From NCBI GenBank assembly GCA_905250025.1, contig CAJNOJ010000164.1, positions 62,001 through 126,000 on the forward strand: DNA of 64,000 nt. Reading direction: 5' to 3'. Positions 53,781-64,000 of this stretch are shown here, piece after piece (position 1 is the stretch's first letter; the number at the start of each line of letters is the position of its first letter). Made by a program: the position numbers and the translations under genes. Below the pieces are notes generated by a model. The model did no database searches. It had not been told where the DNA came from and saw nothing but the letters and a program-made list of their open reading frames with translations. Origin of the DNA: Adineta ricciae (taxonomy: Eukaryota > Rotifera > Eurotatoria > Adinetida > Adinetidae).

Positions 53781-55945
53781 ATGTCGCAGTTCGAAATTTG
53801 TGTTACACGAACAATCCTTTTTTGCAGACTATTGTTGAATAAAAGTTTGTTAGATATGGCAGCGAAAACGGCAAAACGACGATTTCGAAAATCAAGGAGA
53901 AATGTGCCTATTATTGATACTAGTCAGGCTCGATCGAACCTTGAGGTGCTACGAATGTGCCTCGATGATCTTGGTTGGAAGGAGGTAAATGATCGTATTT
54001 GTTTCATCACTGAAATCCATTTCTTCCTCCAGTGTATTTCTGGTCATTCGGCTAATCCGAATATTTGTTGGAATGCCGCTGGATTTCACGATGGTAGTCG
54101 AAACTATGCATCGTTATCAGCAAGAGTGAATAAATTTCCTGGCATGAGTGATGTGTTGTGTAAAAGCAATTTGACACGTTCGTTGAATGCGATGCGTAGG
54201 TTATTTCCCGATGAATATAAGTTCTATCCACGTACGTGGTTCTTGCCCGAACAACGCGAACAATTTCAAAAGGATGCGAATGAAATACATAAACGAGATC
54301 GAAAACGACAACGACCACTGACAACTTTTATTGTCAAACCATCAGGTTTGTTTTCGCAGATTGTGATCAAAATTTACGTCGAATTTTGACTATCGACTAT
54401 ATTCTACACAGATGGTTCGGAAGGTGCTGGTATTTACTTAGTTCAGGATCCTACGCGCTGCAGTGCTATGAATCGCGAACATATTGTTCAAGGTAAGATC
54501 TACAAATCTGACAAACTCAAAATATCATTTCTCAATTCTTTTTTGTCGCTAGAGTACATTGATCGACCATTATTGATCAATGGACTTAAGTTTGATGTGC
54601 GAATCTATGTTTTAATTCGTCAATTAGATCCATTAGAGATCTTACTCTACGACGAAGGTTTAGCACGCTTTGCCACTGTTGAATATCAAGCACCATCGAT
54701 TAAAAATCTTCATGAAGCATTCATGCATTTGACGAATTATTCGCTGAACAAACGTAGTGCTACATATAAACATGCTGTCGATGTGAGCCAAGCTGATGCT
54801 AGTAAACGAAAGTTTAGTCTTGTTTGGCTACAGCTTGCTCAATCGTATAATCCAGAGGAAGTTGAACGAGCCAAAAGATTAATCAAAGAAATGATCAATA
54901 AGACAGTGATAGCCATTTTACCTGAACTTCGTGTTCAGTATGCTCTGGCGATGCCAGCAGCTACAAAACAGAATCAATGCTTCCAAGTCAGCTCAATTGA
55001 ATCTATTCGAAAAGTTGTGATTGTCTTCCTTTTTATAGATCATTGGATTTGATATTCTGCTTACTGATCGATTGAAACCAATTCTACTTGAAGTAAACTC
55101 GAACCCTTCATTGCGAATCGATTATGATCATATGAACGAAGTTGGTAAACTTGTTCACGAACCAAGTTTGATTGACGAAGAGATCAAACGACCACTCGTT
55201 AGAGAAACGTTGCAGCTCGCTCTGTAAGAAACATTGAATTCACAATATGATCTGGTCAATGAATTTTTTGTAGGGATGAACGACCAAGTCAAAGAATTAA
55301 AAACAGTACTAATCATCCGATAAAACCATGTAGTACACATGATTCGACAAGAATACGGTCCGATTCAGAATCAAGTCTTTCCAATTCGTCTGTATCGGAT
55401 TCTGACCTGTCTAATGATACATTACAGGAGAACGTTTCCGAATCACTGGAAGTTATTTACCCATCGACATCTGAAATTGATTATGAACATATGTTTCTTC
55501 TTGAAAAAGTCGCTTTTATCTATATCGAATTAGTCCTCAAGCGCGGATACAAAGCATTGACAAATCGACCGTTTCGTCAACTGGCCAGGTGAGTTTCCTC
55601 ACTGAATTTTGATCAAGTACTTCTTTTACTCGAAACATAGTATTTGTGGTATAATCGATCAAGGAACGCCAATGTCTGTCATTGACATACTCTATGTTCA
55701 AATCTTTTCCAAATGTAAACAATACGCCTCCCAATCTCCTGCAACGGGTAGGTCACAGCCGTCAGGTTGCTTTTATCTCGATTAATAACATATGTTACTC
55801 ATTTCTAGGTCTGGATTTTTCAGTCTTTATCGAGGCTTTCTTTCTGTTATCTCGGCGCAAGTATCCAAATTCATCACTTCTTGGGAGTGTAACAGAACTG
55901 ATCGATTCTTGTATCCACCATTTGAATCTGAAAAGTGAACTGTAA
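53781..55945 (+). CDS. TTLL11-like tubulin polyglutamylase, copy B
   Basis: Same seven-exon structure as copy A with intact motifs: NKFPGMSDVLCKSNL, KPSDGSEGAG, LKFDVRIYVL, HLTNYSLNK and LLEVNSNPSL. The first Met (53781) is conserved in both copies. Differences are scattered and mostly conservative, apart from substitutions in the acidic Ser-rich linker. Expected to add glutamate chains to tubulin in cilia, which are prominent in rotifers. Confidence 0.85.
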
Positions 55946-56034
55946 AATATTCGAACCGATTCATATTTGATATTATTTTTTATAAAGCAGAAGCAAAACC
56001 ACAAGCAGCAGATATGATACTTTTGAATAGTGTA

Positions 56035-57878
56035 TTATTTAAGACATGCGCATGTATTCAAAAAGACGTTTATGATCACAGAACTCTTCTTGACATTAAG
56101 TATGTCTGAGTAATTATCATTGTTAAAATCTGCTACATCGTTCCATTTGGAAGATCCATCAAATGAATATGTATGAATAATTTGCTCTTGAAAATTTCCA
56201 TTTCCATCTCCAAGACGACCGTAGACTTCGTATGATTCCCGCTCAGCAATCAGTACGATGTCTATTGCAGTGAAAGCATATTCTTCCGGTCGAAAAGTTT
56301 GATTTCTATTTGCGAAAAATACCTGAATGTGAAGAGTATCCTTATTCATTATAGCAATATCGAAATAGTTGTCATAATTAAAATCACCAATAACACACTC
56401 GAGCGTATTAACGTTGCGTGTCGTACGTAATCTTAAGCCTGTCGAAAATGTTCCATTTCCTCGACCGAAAAATATACTAATACCTATAGATGAAATGTTC
56501 AAACAAAATATATCCAATATTTGATCATCATTGAAGTTAACTACAACGAAGCTTTTTATATCTTTTCCCAGAACTACCGAGTGCGTATTTTCTGTTGAGA
56601 ATATTCCGGTATTATTACCGTATAAAATAACAAGAGACCGGATATAATTGACACTCTGCATTAAGACCAAATAGACATACCATGCCCAATTATGACCACA
56701 CTGAAAAATTACGTCAACTTGATTATCAGCATTTAAATCATGAATAGTACTCTTAGATTCATATATATTTGAACAAGTTTTTGTTGACAGTTGTCTAAAT
56801 GTCGGGTAACATATTAGCTCTAGAAATCGAAATTCATGATTATCGTACAAAAACTATCATCGAACTACAACCTGGTGTGCTTGTATGTATCATCGTTGTT
56901 ATGTTTGCGGTTGTATTGAAGTCATCAATACATGTCGTATTCATCGGCGAATCCTCCACTAATGTGATTTTAGCACAAAATTCATAAAAGAAAACAAATA
57001 TATAACATGACTATTCTTACCTCGTCGACCATAATGTACCGAGAAGAGAACAATGCCCACTAGTATGCATATTAGTGCGATGGCTACGATTATGATTTTA
57101 GAAAATGGCCGATTCTATTGTGTGATATGACTACGATGATCACTCGTAGTACTTTGAATAGTTGTGTTGGTAGTCACATTCTGAGACATTTCTATAGAGC
57201 TAGCAGGATGACTAGAAGTTGCGCGTCTTTTCCGATGATGGTAAATCTTTAATCCGATTCGAACTAATTTTGGAGATATCCGCTTCAAAACAATTGACAA
57301 GCCACCCTGAAGACCGAGAATAATCGTAATTGTATAAAACACATTGAAGTTTGCGATTCTACTGTAAGCGCACACAGATGGCGAACATCGTTCATAATAT
57401 GATGGACAATCTGTGTCTGTGTCCCGGATCTATAACACTGAAGCGTGTGATATTTGTTGCATTGATTTCGGAGGTTTCGCTTGGAATGAACTGAAGCTAT
57501 AAAGAAAACAGAGTGAGGATGGTGAAAGGTATCATATTCCTATGATAATGCAGCTCATCTTTGCTGTTTATGTTCATCCCAAAAAAAAAGTATAGAATTT
57601 GTAGATGCCATCTCTGCACGAATAAACTACTCTACCAAGCAATGACATCAATTTTGGAGATTTTGTGCAAAATGACGATGTCGATATCTATCTAATCGTT
57701 TTATTAGATAGTTGGCCAAGAGTGAAATATTCACGTATAATTGCGTGATAGAAGCTTTTATCTCGTTACTTTGAGTGAACCTTCTGGTGTACAATTTGAA
57801 TTGAAAAACATGTTGCATATAGGTAACTTTAATATTGGAAAAACATATAAAGTGAAACGAACGTATTCGGATGGACAC
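56035..57878 (-). pseudogene. Decayed membrane/FG-GAP protein gene, copy B (internally deleted)
   Basis: Minus strand. A truncated N-terminal fragment (57648-57878) has its helical region cut by a deletion of about 230 bp. An exon-like stretch near 57430-57480 is fused at about 57421 across the 1.5-kb deletion. A membrane segment and basic tail follow (57115-57375, GGLSIVLKR), then a 271-codon open FG-GAP part (56035-56850). That part is continuous here only because two small deletions keep it in phase: it has lost the HGTFGKAIQ.. repeat core (about 85 nt) and the DSLVIGDFDS segment present in copy A. Copies A and B are therefore broken in different ways. Confidence 0.55.
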
Positions 57879-58089
57879 AGTAGATATTCTAGTTCAAATC
57901 GAGCAATGGCAAGAATTAATCAAACAAAGCTCTTCAGATCAAGATATTATTATAAGTTTTAATAGCAGGCATCTATTCTCATTTGAATAGAAAGATGTCA
58001 CTGATGTAACACTTGTGTGTCATTGCATCATGCAATGAAAAGTAATAACGTATCATATATCAGTTCATTGAGTAAGATAAAAAAATAAT

Positions 58090-59475
58090 ATGTCTGATTC
58101 GATTCTTCTCCCAAAGATAATTGCTGATCTGGAATGGCCGATAGCACGTGAACTGTTACAAACGAAATATGACTTGTCGATCGATGAGACCGAGAAGTTG
58201 TTTTGTGCTAAGTATACACATGACAGCCACTTATGGTCAAACGGCAGCGACGAACAGAAGCTTGTTTTGACACAAAATCGTGGTGCAATTTATGAAAAAA
58301 CTCCTCCGTATCGCTTAGTTTGCTTGCCGTTCTATAAGTTTTGGAATTATAACGAATCTCATGCAAGTACTGGCACTTGGACATCGTTTACTGAAAAACT
58401 AGATGGTTCATTCTTTAAAGTTTACTATTTCGAAAATGAATGGCACGTGAGTAGTAATAGTCGAATCGATATCAAACAATATCGAGAAAAATACCTTCGA
58501 TCGGGTAAAACCAATGAACAGTTATGGCAAGAAGCATCCGTAGCAGCTGGACTTGATTACTCAAAACTAAATCCAAGATATGCCTATTTCTTCGAACGTG
58601 TCCATCCAGATTACACCATTGTTATTCATTACGAACAACCGATGTTATATCATATAGGTACACGTGATATGTCGACATTAGAAGAAATAGATNAGTTATG
58701 GCAAGAAGCATCCGTAGCAGCTGGACTTGATTACTCAAAACTAAATCCAAGATATGCCTATTTCTTCGAACGTGTCCATCCAGATTACACCATTGTTATT
58801 CATTACGAACAACCGATGTTATATCATATAGGTACACGTGATATGTCGACATTAGAAGAAATAGATGTCGATATTGGAGTTCGAAAGCCGCGTTCATTTC
58901 CCTTCTCACAATTGAGTGAATGTTTACAGTATGTGAATAAGATGAGTCCCATGGAAGGAGAAGGCATTGTTGCTTGTGACGTACGGACATATCATCGAAT
59001 CAAGATCAAGAGTCCATCGTACTTGCTGATTCATTCACAAACAGTGGGAATAAAGAATCAAAATAATGTAAGACAATTCTGTTTGAATATTTGGTTGCAA
59101 GGTGAAAAACAAGAATATCTCAGTTATTTTCCGCAGTACGTTCAAGATTACGATCTGGTGGAAAACGAATTGGAACAATCGATTATACCAAATATTATCG
59201 ATGAATTCACGAAATTATATAGCAACGACAGCAAGGAATTCTTCCGTAATCTCAATCGTGATTATCCATCATCAGGCAAGCCAGATCAAGATCGAAAACG
59301 ACAAATATTCACAAATATATTTCATCAATGTTTCAACGACGATTGGTTGACTTTCGATGATGAGCGAAAGCGTGCGATTGTACGAAATATATTCAAACAA
59401 CGCAATCGAGATAATCCAAACAAGTTCATCTTTGAAAAGTATCTCTCGTCAGTCATGAACTTTAGTGTAAAATAG
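58090..59475 (+). CDS. T4 Rnl1-like RNA ligase, copy B (carries a seam duplication)
   Basis: Same protein as copy A with motif I EKLDGS, YFFER, EGEGIVACD and KIKSPSYL intact. It is 174 nt longer because 173 bp are repeated around the n at 58693. Removing one repeat and the n gives 1,212 nt, exactly the length of copy A, so the extra 58 codons are an assembly artefact rather than a real insertion. No introns. Convergent with the asparagine synthetase. Confidence 0.8.
   Translation: MSDSILLPKIIADLEWPIARELLQTKYDLSIDETEKLFCAKYTHDSHLWSNGSDEQKLVLTQNRGAIYEKTPPYRLVCLPFYKFWNYNESHASTGTWTSFTEKLDGSFFKVYYFENEWHVSSNSRIDIKQYREKYLRSGKTNEQLWQEASVAAGLDYSKLNPRYAYFFERVHPDYTIVIHYEQPMLYHIGTRDMSTLEEIDXLWQEASVAAGLDYSKLNPRYAYFFERVHPDYTIVIHYEQPMLYHIGTRDMSTLEEIDVDIGVRKPRSFPFSQLSECLQYVNKMSPMEGEGIVACDVRTYHRIKIKSPSYLLIHSQTVGIKNQNNVRQFCLNIWLQGEKQEYLSYFPQYVQDYDLVENELEQSIIPNIIDEFTKLYSNDSKEFFRNLNRDYPSSGKPDQDRKRQIFTNIFHQCFNDDWLTFDDERKRAIVRNIFKQRNRDNPNKFIFEKYLSSVMNFSVK
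58520..58866. repeat. Perfect 173-bp direct repeat flanking n58693 (assembly seam)
   Basis: 58520-58692 and 58694-58866 read identically by eye and are separated only by the n. This is what two unmerged overlapping contig ends would produce. Confidence 0.9.
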
Positions 59476-59532
59476 AAACGTTGTTTTGTTTTATTGGTTT
59501 CATAGAAAAGAGAGGGAAAAAAACATGTTTTA

Positions 59533-61820
59533 TCAATCATATTTAACGTGGAAGCGTCTGGCTAAAGTTAAATAACTACAAATCATTAAATATTTGCCTT
59601 CTAACAAAGCCAGTTCTCCCCATAGATACTTCCTGTTCATTAACTCCTTGTCATTATGTAAATCATCTAATTGTTGACGTAATCGTGGAATATCGAATAG
59701 CAAATCTAATTGATTCATATCACGAGAATGAATATTATCATAAATGTATTGATAAATTTTCGATTTTGGATTCAGTAGCGTCGGTGGTGCAAGAAACGGA
59801 TGTTTCTCTCTTTTATAAACATCGTCTGTTATAAACGGCCGGCCGGCTTCCTTCAAAATGTACTTTTCTATCAACGAACCATTTTTGATTTTCAATTTCA
59901 TCGCTGTTGGCAAGCGGTTGGCATAATCGACAACATGATGGTCGAGATATGGCACGCGTCCTTCAACTGAATGTGCCATCTCGGATCTGTCACCATAAAC
60001 TTTAAGAAGAACATTTGCAAGAAAATTTTTCATTAACATATATTGACTCGAGTGTACACGCGATATTTCGTAGTTAATTATTTGTTTCGAAATGTGATAA
60101 TCGTAGAGATGTGAATTATGAAAATAGAAACTATTCAAACGAAACTTTTCATAGTTTTTCTTCAAATTCTCAGCGTAGACTCCGTCCCAAGCTAAGAATA
60201 ATGAACGTTCTTGCGATGGGAAATATCCAAGTGCTTGAATGCAATCCGGTTCACGTTGTTTGTCATGGAGAACAGCATCACCACTTAGAATATTTTTCGA
60301 TAAAGATTTCATAACTTGTTCACGTTCTTCTTCGTTGATTGCGTTCAACACAGACAGATCGTTTGGTAAGTCATGTAAAAGGTAATCTTGACGGAATGGT
60401 GCATAACTAAAACAAACAATCTAGGAAGATGATTTGATATCGATTCGAAACTTCATCATACCCAGAAAAGATCTCATCACTTCCTTCGCCGCTTAGTACC
60501 ACTTTGCCTTTGTTAGCTCGGACTGTTTTGGATAAAATATATTTTGCTACTCCACTGATAAGCATTAATGGAGACTCGGAATGATACACGCATTCGTCGA
60601 TATGTTCCGCCAGTTGATCATGTGTGATTTCGAGTATATGTGGTGTGGTTTTCTGTGGACCGAAATGTCTATTGGTGCCAAGGCATAAACTTTGTTCATC
60701 GAAATCCGAATGATCTTTGAATGCTATCGAATACGTATCGATAGGTTGATTGGTAAATCTTGTCGCCATTCCCAATACAACTGATGAATCAAGACCACCT
60801 GATAGATATACGCCGACTTTAACATCAGCTCGCATGCGAAGACGAACTGCTGTGAGAAGTTGTTCTTGTACACCGTCGATCATTTCCTTCTCCGTACGTT
60901 GTTCACGCTTCTCTTCCTCGCGTGTGATGTACGACGTTTCGTAGTATTTAGATACATTCACTGTACCATTGGACGATGCAATTAATATATGAGCAGGTGG
61001 GACTTGCTGAATATTTTTGTAAATTGTTTGTAAACTACGTAATTGTCCTGTATTATAAATAACTTCTTCATTCCAAATGGCTGGAACACTAAATAAAGTC
61101 ATATTTTGAAAGAGAAAACATTTACTTATTGGCCAAATTACCCGAATTCAAACAAAGATTTGATTTCCGATGCAAATAGAAGTTTGTTATCATGATAGGT
61201 GTAGTACAATGGTTTGATACCAAACCGGTCTCGCGTTGCGATGAACATCTAGACGAACTGATCACCAGATATAGATTAACAAACAATGACAGACATACTT
61301 TGCGTTCATTATCGTAAAGAGTAATAGCAAATTCGCCACGAAGATGTTTAACAAAATCTAATCCATATTTCCGATAGAGATACAACGCAATCTCGCTGTC
61401 ACTTTCGCTGAGAAAATGATATTCATTCTGCTCGATCGCTTGTTTACGAATACGATCATGATCATATAGTTCACCATTCATTGATAAATGTAGCTGTCTA
61501 TCGTAAGAATGCAATGGTTGTCGACCGCGATCACTAAGGTCAATAATTGATAAACGAGTATGACCAAGACCAACCGTTCGTTCATCATTCTGCCATAAGG
61601 AGGGTTCGCCATCCGGACCACGATGTTTTACGGCGGTTAAACCACGCAATAGCGATTGATAATCTCGATCAGATTGAATATGAGAAGAAGGTGAAGTGTA
61701 AACATATGATACAACGCCACAGCAACGACGAGATGTTGTATGAATTTCTCGATAGTTTAGTTTTGTCTTTAGACGAAGAAACATGCGTAGAAGCATCTTG
61801 ACTGTATTCTGATCGTACAC
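59533..61820 (-). CDS. Asparagine synthetase (glutamine-hydrolysing, AsnB-type), complete
   Basis: Four exons read from high to low coordinates: 61820-61299, about 61243-61135, 61091-60462 and 60406-59533. The class II glutaminase has the CGVV nucleophile motif, KHRGPDGE, MNGELYDH and SDSEIAL. The synthetase domain has the PP-loop SGGLDSS, SGEGSDEIFSGY spliced to APFRQDY, VEGRVPYLDHH and KHPFLAPP. It makes asparagine from aspartate, glutamine and ATP. The nucleophile Cys lies at residue 34-35, not residue 2: a basic, hydrophobic, acid-poor leader (MLLRMFLRLKTKL..IHTTSRR) precedes it and looks like a mitochondrial transit peptide whose removal could expose the Cys. Met at 61796 is a second possible start. 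The KHPFLAPP ending recalls fungal or bacterial AsnB more than animal ASNS as I remember them. Confidence 0.85.
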
Positions 61821-61980
61821 ATTCGTGAATAAATGATATAGTTACATATATATATATAAAGAAAGAGAGTATAAACCCTGGAAAGATAAATATACACATC
61901 GAATAAGGCCTTTCTCATATATAAGTAGATATAGCGGCAAAAGAATTTGAAGAAAAGAATTGTTTTTCGATCTTTTATTC

Positions 61981-63297
61981 TCAATCGAAACTTTTCTCGC
62001 CACTAGTGTTTTTTTTCTTTTCTTCAACGTCCAATAATGCTGCCGTATGCAATAACGCTTTTTCATTCTCTTTCGATGTTGGTTGACCAGCATAAAAGCG
62101 TAGTTGTGAAGCTATTAATATGCCATTTGTTCCTGTATTTTCTTTGTTTTCAAAAACTTTCTCGATGGCATCTTGGCATGCATCGCTAATTAAATCTCGT
62201 TCGGTAGATAACGCACAGACCATGCTTCGAGCTCCCGGTGTTTCACATCCAAAAATCAATCGAGCGGCAACTCTATCACCAACCACACGGCCAAGTAAAT
62301 CAAAGCTTTCATCAATATCCCGAGGCATTTCAGACATAATCACATGTGTCTGAAAGTGTTCTTTTGTCATTAGCTGTTGAAATAGCTTCTGGCGAGGATT
62401 ATCGTGACCAACAGGCCAAACAGTTGGAATGATCACATAAGTATCTGTCCATTTACCCATCGCTTCCAATTCCGATTTCCAAGCTTCTAATTGAGGTTTC
62501 GCAGAAACGACTTGAATCTCTGCTGCACGAGCCATAGAAACTATCACATGAGGAAGTATCGATTGGCAATATTTTTGAAAATTATGAACATGAACTGCTT
62601 TGTCATTTAAACATTGTTGAAGATATTCTTGTGTATAGGTTAACATAGTTCGATAGTGTTCATGTTCACTTGATTGCGTTTGTAGCGTTGAAAGGGCAAC
62701 AATAATCTTATTATTTACCACCATTAATTTATCTTCCCATCCACTGACGGTGGGCTGAGCAAAATATGGACTGATGATACTGTAAACACACAATGGCATG
62801 TGGGAAAGATTTTTGTAGATTTCATATTTAGCTGGTGGAATCTTTGTTCGACGCGTTGATCCATCTTCCAGATATAAAGTAAACATTGATCCGACGCCAC
62901 GATGATGCATATCATTCTCACTGGCTATGATGCAAGGAAAAATATTTCGGCCAACTTGACGGATCATTTGACTATAGTGTTCGCGCATAGTCAGATGAAT
63001 ATCGCGAGTAGCAAAGAGAATTTGCTTTGTATCAGAACCACGCCAAGCTGCTACGGGCAGGAGTTGTTCAATGGAAGGTGCAAAGAATGCAGCTAATTTC
63101 GTCGGATCATCCCAAGTTGGGATGGAGACAGAAACTGATTGACCATGATGGATGTCAGAAGATGCATGGGTGATATACGTTTCTTTTCTCTTCGCATGAT
63201 AATCTGCTGCTTCTTTTTCGATGGTTTCTTCTTTAATGTAAAAAATAAATCGATTTCCGATCTTATCAACAATCTTACCTGAATGATTCGAACTCAT
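61981..63297 (-). CDS. Uncharacterised 438-aa protein
   Basis: I do not recognise a named domain. The intronless frame runs to an ATG at 63360 (459 aa), but a TATA box at 63391-63398 would place transcription start near 63365, so the ATG at 63297 (MSSNHSGKIV..) is preferred. Visible features: a well-structured soluble sequence with conserved-looking blocks (PTWDDPTKLAAFFAPS, LLPVAAWRGSDTKQILFATRD, HHRGVGSMFTLYLEDGS), helical segments in the second half, LLGRVVGDRVAARLIFG near the end, and a Lys/Glu-rich tail. No signal peptide or TM from the preferred start. The absence of introns and the position beside the AsnB-type gene raise the possibility of horizontal origin. It is transcribed in the same direction as the asparagine synthetase, ending 161 bp upstream of it. 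Confidence 0.65.
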   Translation of the reverse strand: MSSNHSGKIVDKIGNRFIFYIKEETIEKEAADYHAKRKETYITHASSDIHHGQSVSVSIPTWDDPTKLAAFFAPSIEQLLPVAAWRGSDTKQILFATRDIHLTMREHYSQMIRQVGRNIFPCIIASENDMHHRGVGSMFTLYLEDGSTRRTKIPPAKYEIYKNLSHMPLCVYSIISPYFAQPTVSGWEDKLMVVNNKIIVALSTLQTQSSEHEHYRTMLTYTQEYLQQCLNDKAVHVHNFQKYCQSILPHVIVSMARAAEIQVVSAKPQLEAWKSELEAMGKWTDTYVIIPTVWPVGHDNPRQKLFQQLMTKEHFQTHVIMSEMPRDIDESFDLLGRVVGDRVAARLIFGCETPGARSMVCALSTERDLISDACQDAIEKVFENKENTGTNGILIASQLRFYAGQPTSKENEKALLHTAALLDVEEKKKNTSGEKSFD

Positions 63298-63390
63298 GTT
63301 GCTTTTGGATGTATAACCGTACGGGCACACGCTCATGATTACAACAACGGCTAACTTCAAATTTTGTTAAGAAAGAATTTTGCAGTACAC

Positions 63391-63398
63391 TTTATATA
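63391..63398 (-). promoter_or_regulatory. TATA box (TATATAAA) of the uncharacterised gene
   Basis: Minus-strand TATATAAA, 94 bp upstream of the preferred ATG at 63297 and only 31 bp from the earlier ATG at 63360. This spacing is the reason for choosing the shorter protein. Confidence 0.5.
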
Positions 63399-64000
63399 GG
63401 AACAGATGACTAGAAGTCTTACATTGATTACTCGTACGTCACACACGTTGTTTATGTTCGTATCTATGTCATCTATCTTTTAAAATACGTCAGTAGCAGA
63501 ACTATCAGCAGACAATTTACGTATGTCTCACGTCTGCATGTGTCTTCAATGCCAAAGTCAATACAATCACCATATACTTTGACCTACGTATTTTCTTTAT
63601 CCATATACATATATTGTTACATTGAATGCGTCAATACCACCCGAAAAAACATCATCATTTGCACACATCTCCACTTTCTATGTGATTTTAATGGATTTAC
63701 TTGTTAACTTATAAATGTGAATGTGTATTGTTTGATGTATTTTTCTGAATTATTGCCTTTCATATAGCTCGTGTTTAATCAAGACATTTCAAATTCACTT
63801 TGTAGGTTTTCTATCACAATACCAACAGTAACGACAATGGATCTGCACTAAATTTTGGCTTAAAATAGGAAGAAAAGAAAACGAAAAGCCAAGATTCGAT
63901 TGTTCTAGATTTTAATCAATGTACGACCTATGGAAAAAAATTTTCTGTTCGTGTAACTTACCAAGCCTTGATGTATAGTATCCAATACGAAGTAATGCAT
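63399..64000. other. Intergenic to window end, nothing recognised
   Basis: AT-rich sequence without a convincing coding frame, repeat or RNA gene on either strand. Confidence 0.4.

Larger units (their letters stand above)
41634..60229. repeat. Copy B of the large duplicated segment
   Basis: About 18.6 kb, colinear with 20593-41632. The length difference is explained by the 29940-31291 / 50879-51588 swap, a deletion of about 1.5 kb corresponding to about 37254-38758 of copy A, a deletion of about 230 bp near 39034-39266, smaller indels, and the 174-bp seam duplication at 58693. Confidence 0.9.

Noticed and set aside
58520..58866. Internal 58-residue tandem repeat as a real domain duplication in the RNA ligase
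   Set aside because: Perfect identity, an n at the boundary, and exact length agreement with copy A after removing one block point to assembly.
60457..60500. Frame continuing past GYDE in the asparagine synthetase (ending VSNRYQIIFLDCLF)
   Set aside because: Reads through an intron. Splicing at GG|GTATGA to TTTTAG|T gives SGYAPFRQDY, which matches the family.
1..64000. tRNA, rRNA or intact transposable elements
   Set aside because: Scanned by eye for clover-leaf boxes, reverse transcriptase or transposase motifs and long terminal repeats on both strands. None convincing, although short or degraded elements could be missed.

Overview
The window is AT-rich eukaryotic DNA. Split genes have very short introns (mostly about 45-65 bp, GT-AG) and the gene content points to a bdelloid rotifer (Adineta/Rotaria/Philodina type): VCBS/FG-GAP repeat proteins, rotifer-style 7TM receptors, an ADP-ribosyltransferase relic, candidate genes of non-metazoan origin (T4-Rnl1-like RNA ligase, AsnB-type asparagine synthetase, a GH10 xylanase relic), and a run of CCCACA hexamers, the complement of the TGTGGG repeat reported for bdelloid telomeres. 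The organism call is inference; no rRNA or mitochondrial marker is present.

Layout. 0.3-1.4 kb: a GT31 glycosyltransferase. 2.0-4.1 kb: two decayed genes (a 7TM receptor and a GH10 glycosidase). 4.4-10.2 kb, minus strand: two adjacent paralogous dynamin-like GTPases carrying protein-kinase domains. The first in transcription order has a pseudokinase; the second has an intact-looking kinase plus a C-terminal RING finger. Only 36 bp separate their coding sequences, and a polypyrimidine-AG abuts the second ATG. 11.0-22.2 kb: one very large 23-exon polycystin-1-like gene whose ectodomain is four tandem NHL beta-propellers followed by REJ, GAIN/GPS, PLAT and a polycystin channel.

From about 20.6 kb the window contains two near-identical colinear copies of one segment: copy A 20593-41632 and copy B 41634-60229, joined at a single 'n'. 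Each carries the 3' end of the polycystin gene, a CX5R phosphatase, a PAN/VCBS secreted protein, a 7TM receptor, a GTPase-small-heat-shock fusion (minus), an F-box protein, a TTLL11-like polyglutamylase, degraded membrane/FG-GAP genes (minus), a T4-Rnl1-like RNA ligase and an asparagine synthetase (minus). The polycystin gene is complete only on the left of A and the asparagine synthetase only on the right of B, so the tandem is most simply two haplotypes of one locus joined by scaffolding; a real tandem duplication is not excluded. The copies differ mainly by a swap at 29940-31291 (ADP-ribosyltransferase relic in A) versus 50879-51588 (telomere-like repeats in B), by deletions in the degraded membrane-protein genes of B, and by linker length in the VCBS gene. 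Two other single 'n' positions are assembly seams: 18852 lies inside the polycystin gene, and 58693 is flanked by a perfect 173-bp repeat.

59.5-63.4 kb: the complete asparagine synthetase, with a transit-peptide-like N-terminus, and an unrecognised 438-aa protein with its own TATA box. The most novel-looking content is in domain architecture: GTPase-kinase-RING plus its pseudokinase partner, the GTPase-sHSP fusion, and the NHL-propeller polycystin.
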